Shown piece after piece: positions 1 to 64,000 of a stretch of 64,000 bases of DNA. The DNA lies in NCBI RefSeq assembly GCF_004664715.2, contig NC_051069.1, forward strand, positions 75,476,647 to 75,540,646, written 5' to 3'. Each line of letters starts with the position of its first letter. The first letter of the stretch is position 1. The notes beneath the pieces are model-generated. The model ran no database searches and was not told the origin of the DNA. It worked only from the letters and a program-made list of their open reading frames with translations. Source of the stretch: Peromyscus leucopus. Its lineage: Eukaryota > Chordata > Mammalia > Rodentia > Cricetidae. A program made the position numbers and the translations under genes.

Positions 1-144
1 CTCATGTTGTGGTGACCCTAACCATAAAGTCATTTTTGTTGCTGCTTCATAACTGTAATTTTCCTACTGCTATGAAACATGATGTAAATATTTTGGGAGA
101 GAGATTTGCCAAAGGTGTTACCACCCACAAGTTGAGAACTGTTG
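1..144 (+). mobile_element. URR1-type hAT DNA transposon, cut by the window edge
   Basis: Matches the second URR1 copy at 41972 (CATGTTGTGGTGACCCTAAC, then TTCATAACTGTAATTTTCC) and ends in GTTGAGAACTGTTG, a decayed terminal inverted repeat. Non-autonomous rodent element. Confidence 0.75.
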
Positions 145-609
145 CTCTGGATGAACAGAACAGATAATATTGATATATATTATAAAGGGTGATTTATTAC
201 ATTGCTTACACAGTCCAACAGTGCCTGTCTGCATGCAAGAGAGGTTGAGAAACTGGTAGCTGCTCAGTCCATAATGCTGGTGCCCCCTGAGCAGTGCCAA
301 CCTAACACTGAAGGCCTAGAGATTCCTAGAGAAATACTTCTCTTCAATCCACATCAGATGGATTCTGATGGCATCGATAATAACAATGGGATAGGTACAC
401 TTAGTAGCAAGAAGTGGAAGAATGGGCAGGCAAGTAACATTGCTTTTTCCTTGAACCTCTGTATCTGGACTATCATTAGAAGGTGCCACCCACTCTGATG
501 GAAGGTCTTCTCCCCACAGTTAATCCTTCTTGGAAGTATTCTCACAGACCAACACAGAGACTTACCTTTTAGTTGATTCTAGATCCAATGAAATTGGCAA
601 GATTAATCA

Positions 610-960
610 TCACACTGGAAATGTAAACTGATATAGCCATTATAAAAACAGTATTGAGATTCCTGAGGAAACTGAAAGTATATCCATCATCTGATCTAGT
701 AACCCCACTCCTGGGACTGTATCCAAAGAAAAGGAAATCACTATGTTGAATAAGTCCCTGCACTTGAATGTTTATTAAGGCATTATTCATACTGGCTAAA
801 TATGGAATCAACCTAGGTGTACATCAACAGAAGAATAGATTTTTAAAAATGAGATCTATTTACACACTTGAATATTACTTAACCATGAAAATGAAATTCC
901 TTCATTTGCTCCAATATAAACCTGAAGAATAGTACATGAAAGACAAAGTAGTACATACTT
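610..960 (+). mobile_element. Old L1 fragment (ORF2 3' part)
   Basis: Diverged but recognisable run through the L1 ORF2 end: CCCACTCCTGGGACTGTATC, then TAAGGCATTATTCATACTGG and ACTTAACCATGAAAATGAA. No open frame remains. Confidence 0.6.
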
Positions 961-2599
961 GCTTATATGTAGAAGTGAAAAATTAATTTCATAGAAGTCA
1001 AGAAAAGCATTTACAGTCATGCATCATTTACAAATAGAAATATACTAAAGTACAGTAAAATTTTAATGTTTCCTCCAACTAGATCTGTATCTGATTAATT
1101 TTAATATATTTGATCTCTGAGAATATAAAAGATTATTTTCTTACTCCATTTTTACACAATTATGCCTAATAAAGTTGATTATAATAAGCTTTTAAGTAAT
1201 TAGGTACACCACATTTTATGGATGTTCCTACGGGAGTCTTTGAGGTTTTTTTAGACTACTTGTAACCACACCAATGTAGTCTGTATTTAGGGAATGGTCT
1301 AGCTGAGCTAAGTAAAGAAGTGGAACATGGTGGTTGTTCTCCTGCCTTTTTGTTCTGTTGTTTTTAACAGAATTTTTACCCAAGAGAAAAAATGCTTTGC
1401 AGACTGTATTGGCTTCAGTGGATTATTTATTCTAAATATTTGAGGGCCTACTCTAGGCCACTTACAGAACTGATGCAGAAATGAACTAGTCAAAATTCCC
1501 AACCTCTTTCAAGATGTGATAGACAAGAAAAGCAAACAGGACAATTTCAGATTATAAGAAGTATTGGCCAAGGAATAATGTGCTGTTTTAGGTACAATGA
1601 AGAGTATGAGCCTTGGGACAGGGGGCCTATACTAATCAGGTTTTTCTGATATTTTCTATAACTGGAGGAGCAGAAGTTTTTTCAGAGGGGTAGCAAATAC
1701 AAAATGCCTACAGTACAAAATAAGGTATTTTGATGAACATAGGATATTATTCTAACGTCAGAGAAGCCATTGGCACATTTTCAGCAAAGAAACAACATGT
1801 TTTTAAGTGATCCCTGGCTTCTCTGTGGAAGATGAATCAGAGACTTGGGAATACAAGTGGGTTCAGTAGTCATCTCTATCTGGTTAGCCATAATAGAAGA
1901 GGAGAGTGATAGCTGTACACTGAGGGTGTATCAGTGAAGATCTGCTTAAAGCTATGGGACTAGAAGAAATAACCTGGAGGAATGAGGATTGTAGAGTGAG
2001 TCTTGAAGAACTTCCACAGTGAAGAATGAATAAAAGACAGAAGCCAACCTAGACAGAAATGGGTGGCTAAGACATAGGAACACATCCTGAGTAGAGTTCC
2101 GGAAGCCAAAAACCAAGTGTTTATTACTGAGAATAAGATGAATGGCTAGAAAGGTGTCTGTTGACCTGCTGACATTTATATGGTTTGTTTCCAGGAAGGA
2201 CTGTGTCATAGGACATATTTGAGCTGGCTAAATTGTAAACTGAGGATAAGGAAATGAAATATTGAATGTAGGAAAACCTTTCATAAACTTTTGCTGGAAG
2301 AGAGAACAGAGAAACTGATTGTCAGCCCGAGGACCTGTGGAAGTCCAGGAAAGTAAGGAATTTTGACTTCATACTTAGAGATGGATAGAGAATGGTTCTG
2401 TATAGAAGCTGGTATTGAAGGGGAGTGAAATAATAAGGACTCTGAGCATACAGGAAATGAAATCTAGACCACAGCAAAGAGGTGGACCTTTAGTGGAAAA
2501 GTCTTTTCCTAACAGGGAAAGCGGAGCATATGGGTGTAGGACAACACTGGTATAGGCTTGATGGAGAGGAACTAGAAGCATTTCTCATGTTTCTTCTTC

Positions 2600-2755
2600 T
2601 TTTTAATTAATTACATCTTGTTTTGATTTTTATTTGTTTATTTTTTGGATATGTGGTCTTGCTTTCCTGCCCAGTTTTCTAGATTTAAGCTGTCCTCTGC
2701 CTCAGCCTCCTGAGTAGCTGACACCACAAGCCTCTGCTACCATACTCCACTCTCT
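2600..2755 (-). mobile_element. Degenerate B1-like SINE, antisense
   Basis: CTGCCTCAGCCTCCTGAGTA and GCTGACACCACAAG resemble an antisense B1; the first half is T-rich and poorly matched. Confidence 0.4.
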
Positions 2756-3135
2756 TCATTATATTTGAGGTAGATCTTTGGATCTTTGGTAATGAAGAGA
2801 GAAGATATTGTTAAGAATTTTGGCAAACAGAAAATATAAACATAGTTGTGCCAAGATGAGAAATTTACTAAGGAAAATCACTAGGTTAGGATAGTGATAC
2901 AGCCAGCCAACTATGCTAGATGATTTTTCTCCAGCATTATTCCGGCTCATGCATTTAAAAAAGCAGATGAGCAGAAGCAGGGTTGAAGTCCTTGGTAGGA
3001 GTAAGGGAGGCTCTTCTGTTGTGAACTCTGAGGAAGGTGTTTAGGAGAAGGAAAAGTTTCATGAGAGTGAATAATGGGTTAGCCAAACTGGTTGAGTTTA
3101 AATATCCGACTTTGCTATTTCCTGACCTCCCCCCC

Positions 3136-3140
<5 letters not shown>

Positions 3141-3198
<58 letters not shown>
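3141..3198. repeat. (CA)29 microsatellite
   Basis: Uninterrupted CA dinucleotides, directly followed by an antisense B1. Open frames through it (poly-Thr-His) are artefacts. Confidence 0.98.
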
Positions 3199-3201
<3 letters not shown>

Positions 3202-3350
3202 TGGTTTTTCAAGACAGGGTTTCTCTGTGTAGCTTTGCGCCTTTCCCTGGAACTCACTTGGTAGTCAGGCTGGCCTCAAACTCACAGAGATCCGCCTGGC
3301 TCTGTCTCCCGAGTGCTGGGATTAAAGGCATGCACCACCACCGCCCAGCC
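3199..3350 (-). mobile_element. B1 SINE, antisense
   Basis: TCAAGACAGGGTTTCTCTGT to CGAGTGCTGGGATTAAAGGC, ending CCGCCCAGCC, a near-complete B1. Confidence 0.93.
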
Positions 3351-3369
3351 CTGACCTATATTTTTATGC

Positions 3370-3490
3370 TTCGGTTTCCTATCTGTAAATGAGAATGCCA
3401 ATAGTATCTGTGTCAAGATGAAATGAATACACAAAGCACATAAACAAACAGTACCTAGCAGTTAGTAAATGCACCGTAAGGTTGTCTCAG
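3370..3490 (-). mobile_element. MIR-like fragment
   Basis: CGGTTTCCTATCTGTAAATG followed by ACCTAGCAGTTAGTAAATGC fits an antisense MIR. Old and diverged. Confidence 0.45.
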
Positions 3491-4025
3491 ATGCTGCTAG
3501 TTCTGCTGCATCTGGAAAGGTCTTATCTTTGTAAGATGATCTCAATCATCTGAGTTTGAGATCACAGTAAACATATGAATGGTTGAATCATATACTAAGG
3601 ATATAAGGCATAGCCTATATTTGTGAATTCCTAGTATGTTTGGCTTTCTATCACTCTCTTAAATTACTAAAAATCTTTAAAATTGTTTTCTTCTATCAAC
3701 TTCCAATTCTCAGGAGTGCCTAGTTTTATGAGTTTGTTAACTGAATAATTAAAGATTATTTACTGTCACATCAGTATTGGAACTCAGAACTTTTAACCAA
3801 AGTGAAATAAATATACTAATTATTACATTAAATTTCCAGATGATAGCAATTATTGAATGATAAATCTTCATTTAGCCAAAAGCATTTGGTAAGAACATGT
3901 AATTAATATATAACTTTTGTTTTTCCTTTCATGGCCAACCAGGACTTGGTGTTGTCAGAATTCATTTATATACTTGGCACTGTGATACAACAGCCCTCAG
4001 GTATATTAGTAGAAAGGCGTAATTG

Positions 4026-4240
4026 GGCCGGAGAGATAGCTGAGTTGTCAGGAGTATTTGCTGCTCTTACAAATAGAGGGCCCGAGTTGGTTCCTAGCAG
4101 TCTCTCAGGTGGCTCACAAGCTGCTAGTATGTGCAACACTAGGAGATCTGACACTACCTCTGGCCTCCAGAGGGCTACATATATATGCCACACAGAGAGA
4201 TATGCATGCACATAGTCAGTAATAAATCTCTAAAAAAAGC
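4026..4240 (+). mobile_element. B2 SINE
   Basis: GGCCGGAGAGATAGCTGAGT, tRNA-derived head, then GTTGGTTCCTAGCAG and an A-rich tail with AATAAATC. Diverged full-length B2. Confidence 0.85.
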
Positions 4241-5644
4241 AAGTAAGTAGAGGATATTTCTCTCCAGCCTTCCTGTTTCTTCCTTTGCAAAGAAGAGTGC
4301 AAAGAAAGAGTGCAGCCAGCATTAAACTGAGCAGAACATCTTTGGATGACTGTTGAGGAGTTCTACTTACTATTTATGACCATTTAAATGAAACTTTAAA
4401 AAATGTAGGTGCTCTTATGCAGAATTTAATCCATTAAATTTTCTCTTTTTATACCATAAAGTATAAATAAATCTGTAATACCTGTTTTCACAGGGCCTAA
4501 TTTACCCAGAGAATCTTTGGCTTTTATTTAATTTTTTTATAGACAGCTATGTTGCTTCCTTTTTAATTTTTTTGAAAGAACTAATACCACACTAATCATG
4601 GTTTACAGCAGTTCCGGTCTAATTTGTCTGAGTTGACAGTCTGAAAGAACTAGCTAAATTTTCAAATGATCAAATCAAAAAACTGTTCAGTGACTCCTGA
4701 AAGATTTCAAATGCCATTATGATTTGCTTGTTTCACTTTAAGAAAAAAAAATCAGATTTTTTTTAGTTATTTCAAGGGTCTCATGCCTGGTGCTATAACA
4801 GAATGCTGTATACTGAATAATTTATGGAGGAAAATATTGTTCAGTGCATGAATCTTGGTGGCCTTTGGAGGCCCAGGGTTAAGGCATCATATCTGGTGAG
4901 GTCTTTCATGCTGGTGGGAACTCATGGTACAGTCCTGAGGCTGTATTCACATGGGTTGAGGAAATCATGAAAGCCAGCCAAACTGGTTCTTATAATAGAC
5001 TCAGTCTTGGAATAAACCAGGAAACCTATTGATAATTTTACTCATTAATTGTGTATTAATCATGAATGAAGAAATAGCCCCAATGACTTAATGACCTAAT
5101 GATTGCACCTCTTAATAATTACTATTAGGAATTGAATTTCAACATGAATTGTGATGGGAACATAGTACCAAGTTATATGAAGTAATTTGTTTCCTAATGG
5201 TTTCATGGGAAGATTGGGATTTTTTAAGAGTTACTTTTGGAAGAGATAGAAGTGGTCATATGGTGGTCAGTTTAAGATGGATGAAAATGTTCTGTATCTT
5301 AGTTGTGGTAAGGATCTTGATAGTGGTCTTGATTCTAAATATGGATGTACCCATCACTCAGATCATCAAATACATGTGTGAAGTTCAGCCATTGTCCATT
5401 CTCCCCAAGGGAGCAGTTTCCAGAGCCTCAGTCCTACTAAAACTGCATTGACTTAAGCTTCTCCTGTATGATTGTTATATTTACAAATAGCCGAAACACA
5501 TCCTCCTATATACTTTTTAATCATTTCAAGGTACTTAAAATCATTAATATAATATAAATACTGTTAAAATTGTCCTTATACCATATCAATTAGTGGATGT
5601 TGACATTGGAAAAGTTAATATTGAAATGAAAAGCAGTCCATAAA

Positions 5645-5760
5645 GGACTGATGGTATAGCTTGGTGGTGGAGTGCATGTTAGCATGAAAGAGACTCTGTG
5701 TTCAGATCCCAAGACCGCCACCCCTCTCCAGAAAATAAAAAAAGGAAGAAGAAAGGAAAT
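5645..5760 (+). mobile_element. ID-like SINE
   Basis: TATAGCTTGGTGGTGGAGTG resembles the ID tRNA-Ala head, with an A-rich tail from 5736. Confidence 0.45.
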
Positions 5761-6298
5761 AAGTGAATAAATACAGATGCATTTTCTTTCCTTAATGTTT
5801 CCATCGGGTCATTACTTGAATTCATTGTTAAGAAACTCATAGAGCTTGACTATATAAATATGTTCAAGCTAATAAAGTCATAAACAAGCACATTTTAAAA
5901 AGAGCTACATTTTAATTTGTGTTCACAAAACCATTCATGATAGGATAGTGAGCTTTATACTTTGTTGCCAACAATTCAGAGTCACAACCAATGCTTAATT
6001 TTAATGTATTCACCCATCATGGGTATATTTCCTAGTATTTGTATTGACTGAATAGGGAGTGGTGGAAGCAAAAACTAGACTACTTTTAGCATTTTCTGTC
6101 GCAAGTATTCTAATAGCTTAAATATATTACGTATTTAGTTTTGACAAGCTTTGAACTAGGTCTTGTCTCTCTTTCATAGATGAAGAAATTCAGACTTGAG
6201 AAAACAAAGTGATTGGTTCAAGTCATTCATCTGGTAAGAACCTTATCTAAATTTTGTACTCAGGATATCTTGACTAATCTCATGTTCTGAGGCTCTAT

Positions 6299-6590
6299 TT
6301 TTTTTTTTCAAATTTAAAATATATTATTTATTTATTCTTTTACATACCAATCACAGATCCCCCTCTTCCCTCCTCCCACCCCTCCAACCTTCCCTCCCCC
6401 AACTCACCCCCATTCCCTCCTACAAGAAGGTAAGGCCTCCCATGGGGGGTGGTCAGCAGAGCCTGGTACATTCAGTAGAGGCAGGTCCAAGCCCCTCCAC
6501 CTGCCTCAAGGCTGTGTAAGGTGTCCCACCATAGGCTTCAGAAAGCCAACTCATGTACCACAGATATATTCTGATCCTACTGCTGAGGCT
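6299..6590 (-). mobile_element. Rodent L1 3' UTR fragment, antisense
   Basis: GGTAAGGCCTCCCATGGGGG and CATTCAGTAGAGGCAGGTCC are the reverse complement of the 3' UTR seen in the L1 at 17090-17165. The poly-pyrimidine block 6359-6420 corresponds to the G-rich L1 tail. Confidence 0.85.
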
Positions 6591-6654
6591 CAATTTTTAT
6601 TGCCTTTTATGCTCTGTATTTCTATAAAATGTCCTTTTATAAAGTACTTTTGGG

Positions 6655-6795
6655 GTTGTTTAATTTGTTTGGTTCTTTGACAGGGTCTCGCTCCCTGGGT
6701 AGCCTTGGCTGGCCTAGAACTCATTATATAGATTGGGCTGGCCTTGAACGCAAAGATCCACCTACTAGGATTAATGGCTTGTCTACCTGCCTGAC
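6655..6795 (-). mobile_element. Diverged B1 SINE, antisense
   Basis: TTGACAGGGTCTCGCTCCCT and GGGCTGGCCTTGAACGCAAA give an antisense B1 with a short internal duplication. Confidence 0.7.
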
Positions 6796-7706
6796 TCTTG
6801 TACTGAATATTTGGTGTAGCATTTTGTTTTGCTTCTGTGTACCACAACCTTCCTTAGGAAGAGGCATGCCATAGGCTTTCTTGACACGATATGGGAAGTG
6901 TTACATTTGCACATGGTGTTGTGCTCTGTGGGAACATACTCTCTTAATAGAATATGATGAAGTAAACACTTCAAAATCTTTATGACAATTTAACTATGTT
7001 ACAACAACCAACTGCATGATTGTATCCCTAGATGGTAAATAGGGGGGGAAACCTAGTCCTTAACTGCAGATAGCATGAAAGATATTGACTTAAGCTATCT
7101 TACCATAAGATATGGAGAAATATTACTGAGAACTAGAATTTGTATTACTTTTTATGTTAAAAAATTGAAAAGTGGCATACTTTTTGTCAGTACTGAGAGG
7201 GTATAGAAACCATAGATTGACAATAAAACAGCTTGCATTACATTTCACTTATTTCTACTTTTAGCTGGCACACCACTTTGAATGAAATTCATTATTATGA
7301 AATTCAGTGAGTCTCATTATTATAGTTTTATATTATACATCTGCATGTTTTCTTTTGGATATGTCTCTTCAGATATTTTGTCCATTTTAAGACTTTGTGT
7401 TCTTTTAGTGAGGGGAGTTTTTTATATACTAGTTCAAGTACATGTTCAGATAAACTGAAAATAAACATTCCCCTGCTCTCTTCATTCTCTTGCAACAAAA
7501 AATGGTATTTCTTGGAACAAAAAATTTTAAATATTGATAGAGTGGGACGTTTTCCTTTGGTTGCTTTTTCATATTATTTCCTAGAAGATTGCTTACCTCT
7601 TGTCATGCAGATTTACTCCTATGTTTTCCTATAATTCTACACGTCACATTTAAATCTGTGACCTTTTTAAGTTAATTTTTGTACAAGTTTGAGGAAGGAG
7701 TCATTC

Positions 7707-8053
7707 TGTTGTGGAATATTCCTTTGCACTGTATGAAGATGTGTCACTGTGATTAGATTAATAAAGAGCTGAATGGCCATTAGCTAGGCAGGAAGAGGTT
7801 AGGTGGGACTTCTGAGGACAGAGAGGACTCAGAGAGGAAGAAAGGCAGGGTCGCCAGCCAGACTCAGAGAAAGCAGCATGAACAGTATAGAAAGATGAAG
7901 TAACATGCCATGTGACAGAATGCAGATTGAAATAAATGGGTTAATTTAAGTTTTAAGAGCTAGTATGACAAGCCTAAGCTAATGAAAGCTTTCATAATTA
8001 ATAAGTCTCTGTGTCATGATTTGGGGGCTGGAGGTCTAAAAGAGCCTGCTTCA
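7707..8053 (+). mobile_element. ERV solo LTR
   Basis: Starts TGTTGTGGAATATTC and ends with CA, and shares AATAAAGAGCTGAATGGCCA and TAATTAATAAGTCTCTGTGT with the LTRs at 57.6 kb, 59.9 kb and 25.3 kb. Flanking hexamers (7701-7706 and 8054-8059) match only in part. Family name not assigned. Confidence 0.65.
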
Positions 8054-9221
8054 AAATTCAGTTTTATGAGTGTGTATGTGTTATCTTTAAAAGAAGATTA
8101 TTGAAAAGATTATTCTTCATCAAACTGTTTTGGCAGCCTCTGGAGACTATTCTTAGAACTTCCTAGAGGCAGGAATCCAGCTGGTAGGGAAAGATGTGGA
8201 GAGAAGTTAAGGGGAAAATGTAAAAAATGGAAGAGAACTCATATTCACCTCAATTAAATTCTTGTTATTCAATTAATTATTGTGTTATTAAAAAATCCTC
8301 AAACCCATTCCCAATGGGAGAAAATGTTCTGTTGCTCATGTCTGAATGAATTTGAGAGTCTTAGCTATGTGTATTACTGATTTGGGAATCTCTTATAGTG
8401 TTATTCTAAGTGTCATTTGGGTACGCACTCAAATCTAGACTTAGCTGATGATCTATTCAAAATGACTCACTATCATTGCTGTTACACAAAGCCTCAGTTC
8501 TTCATTCTCGATTCAACTCCAGATAGCTGCTTGAGGTTTCTTCATAATATGACAGCTGCCTTGCCCCATATCTAAGTTACTTAAGAGGCTTTAGAAGCTA
8601 AAGTGCTTTTGTGACCTATTGGCTTCTGCCATTATCTCTTCAGCCTTATTGTTTTCACTAAAATTGAGCCTAAACTGAGGGACTGGAGACTATATATACT
8701 TACTCTTAAAAAGGAATAACAAGGAATTTGTGGCTGCATTTAAACTACTGTATATTCTTGTCCTTTATACCCAAAGTCAGTTTGATTGCAAATAGCTGAT
8801 GGTCCCTCATACTAGATGCCCATTATTAGTTAATACAATGTATCTTCAAAATAGAGATTTTTCTCCTTTGTTTTTTCTTTTTCTTTTCTTTTTTTTTGTC
8901 TCCTATGTCCTTGATGTACCCAGTATAACCAATTTTACTAGATTTTGCTATCAAAATAGAAGAGGATGTATATCAGAAATATTTCATCAATAAATGTGGC
9001 AGAAATAACATGAAATAATCAGCAGTTTTCTTTTTATATTCCTAAATGATCCCAGTTTTCCACTTTGAATATTATTTATCACCTTGTACACTAGCTGCCT
9101 AGAATTTTGAGTGCTTCTGTTAAAGAAACTGTAAAATTAGTCATTTGTTTTATAATGAGACTCGGTGAACACACTTCTATACTTTACTTTGTAACCTTGG
9201 TTCCCCTGGAATCTCTTATAG

Positions 9222-9274
9222 GGGATGATTTTGCATGACTTTGGAACTGGTCTCTAGCGGGACCTGGTGGGAGG
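9222..9274 (+). promoter_or_regulatory. Dop1a: Dop1a 5' UTR part of the first coding exon, with uORFs
   Basis: The likely acceptor is the AG at 9220-9221, preceded by a C/T-rich stretch; a second AG at 9256-9257 is possible but has a poorer tract. If 9222 is the exon start, the leader carries two upstream ATGs. The one at 9225 opens a 10-codon uORF ending with TAG at 9255-9257. The one at 9235 opens a frame ending with TGA at 9304-9306, overlapping the main start. The main ATG at 9275 has A at -3, a favourable context. Earlier non-coding exons and the promoter are not recognisable in the window. Confidence 0.6.
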
Positions 9275-63388
<54,114 letters not shown>

Positions 63389-64000
63389 GTAAGTAATCTC
63401 TCTTAACAGTGTATGATTTTGAAGGGTTAGAAATGTAGCTCAGTAGAAGAGCCAATGCTTATTATGCAAAGTCACCTGAATTCGGTCTCCAGCAGCATGC
63501 ACACAAATACATATGTATACATATGTGTACATACATATACATGCAAACATATAATTTTAATAAAGGCATAGACCTCACTATCCTGATGGCTGAAGAACAT
63601 GTTTTGTGTGGCATGTCATCTATCTGTCTGTTCACAAGCATCTTGAGGTGCAGATCCAGACATAGAAGGTCTGTAAGTGGGAAGAGATAGGAAGAAATAC
63701 AGTGTGTTTAGACATATACAAGATGTAGAACACTTAATACACAAATAGTAGAACCAGTCATCATTTGGGATCAGTAGGGAAGCACTGTGGGGAAAATACG
63801 GGTGAGTGTGTACCATGCTAAAAGGAACTTCACAGAAGAGAGAGGTGCACTGAATCATGCACATAAATAGTCTTGTAAAAGTCTTTCTTTTTGTGTCTTG
63901 GCATTTCTAGATCTAAGCTAATAGATACAGATTTTTTTATTATTTGGTAAATGCCAGTCACCCTTGCCTCACTAACAGTAAGCATCACCCTGAGTAGTGT
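63389..64000 (+). other. Dop1a: Start of Dop1a intron 24
   Basis: Runs off the window. Contains an ID-like SINE followed by a short alternating purine/pyrimidine tract; 63580-64000 is unassigned. Confidence 0.8.
63423..63510 (+). mobile_element. ID-like SINE
   Basis: GGTTAGAAATGTAGCTCAGT and GAATTCGGTCTCCAGCAGC. Confidence 0.65.

Larger units (their letters stand above)
1..9221. other. Dop1a: Non-coding upstream stretch, probably Dop1a intron 1
   Basis: No exon, promoter or CpG island is recognisable. It holds a URR1 end, an old L1 piece, B1, B2, MIR and ID SINEs, an inverted L1 3' UTR fragment, a (CA)n tract and one LTR, each listed separately. The remaining AT-rich sequence (for example 970-2600, 3500-4020, 6800-7700, 8060-9200) shows nothing I can assign. 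The divergent neighbour expected near the true promoter is not visible. Confidence 0.5.

Noticed and set aside
1..9221. A separate upstream gene
   Set aside because: No codon pattern, splice-site set or recognisable protein on either strand; all sizeable similarities are repeats.

Overview
The window is mammalian nuclear DNA from a muroid rodent, most likely a cricetid (hamster, vole or deer-mouse lineage). The basis is the dense set of B1, B2, B3/B4 and ID SINEs, rodent L1 3' UTRs, URR1 hAT elements and ERV/MaLR LTRs, and the cricetid-like form of the youngest B1 copies. There are no operons, ribosome binding sites or CRISPR arrays. The species call is an inference from repeats.

One protein-coding gene occupies the window on the plus strand: Dop1a (formerly Dopey1). 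I assembled 24 consecutive coding exons from the start codon at 9275 to 63388. Every intron is GT-AG, and every junction preserves the frame. Together they encode 1,932 complete residues plus two bases of the next codon. The family is about 2,460 residues long, so roughly the last 500 lie downstream of the window. The product is the large cytosolic DOP1 protein. With MON2 (and the ATP9A/Neo1-type flippase) it acts at Golgi and endosome membranes in retrograde traffic, and it has been linked to kinesin-1 cargo transport.

Layout: 1-9221 is upstream sequence, probably intron 1, holding only repeats. The leader with two small upstream ORFs and the first coding exon lie near 9.2-9.4 kb. Exons 2-12 (11.1-38.2 kb) encode the conserved N-terminal DOP1 region and the start of the middle part. 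Exon 13 (619 nt) to exon 17 (43.3-49.1 kb) encode the central region. Exon 18 (1,987 nt) encodes a long acidic/serine-rich disordered linker and then a conserved helical block. Exons 19-24 (53.2-63.4 kb) continue the helical C-terminal half.

The introns hold most of the structure. A 5'-truncated L1 has a 13-bp target-site duplication and an LTR nested inside it. Other LTRs have B1 copies nested inside them. Several SINEs still have perfect target-site duplications. Two nested inverted LTR pairs surround exon 22 and exons 22-23. The 103-nt intron 19 carries an 11-bp perfect hairpin with decoy 5' splice sites. I saw no convincing second gene, RNA gene or undescribed biological system. The findings concern splicing architecture, upstream ORFs and repeat nesting.
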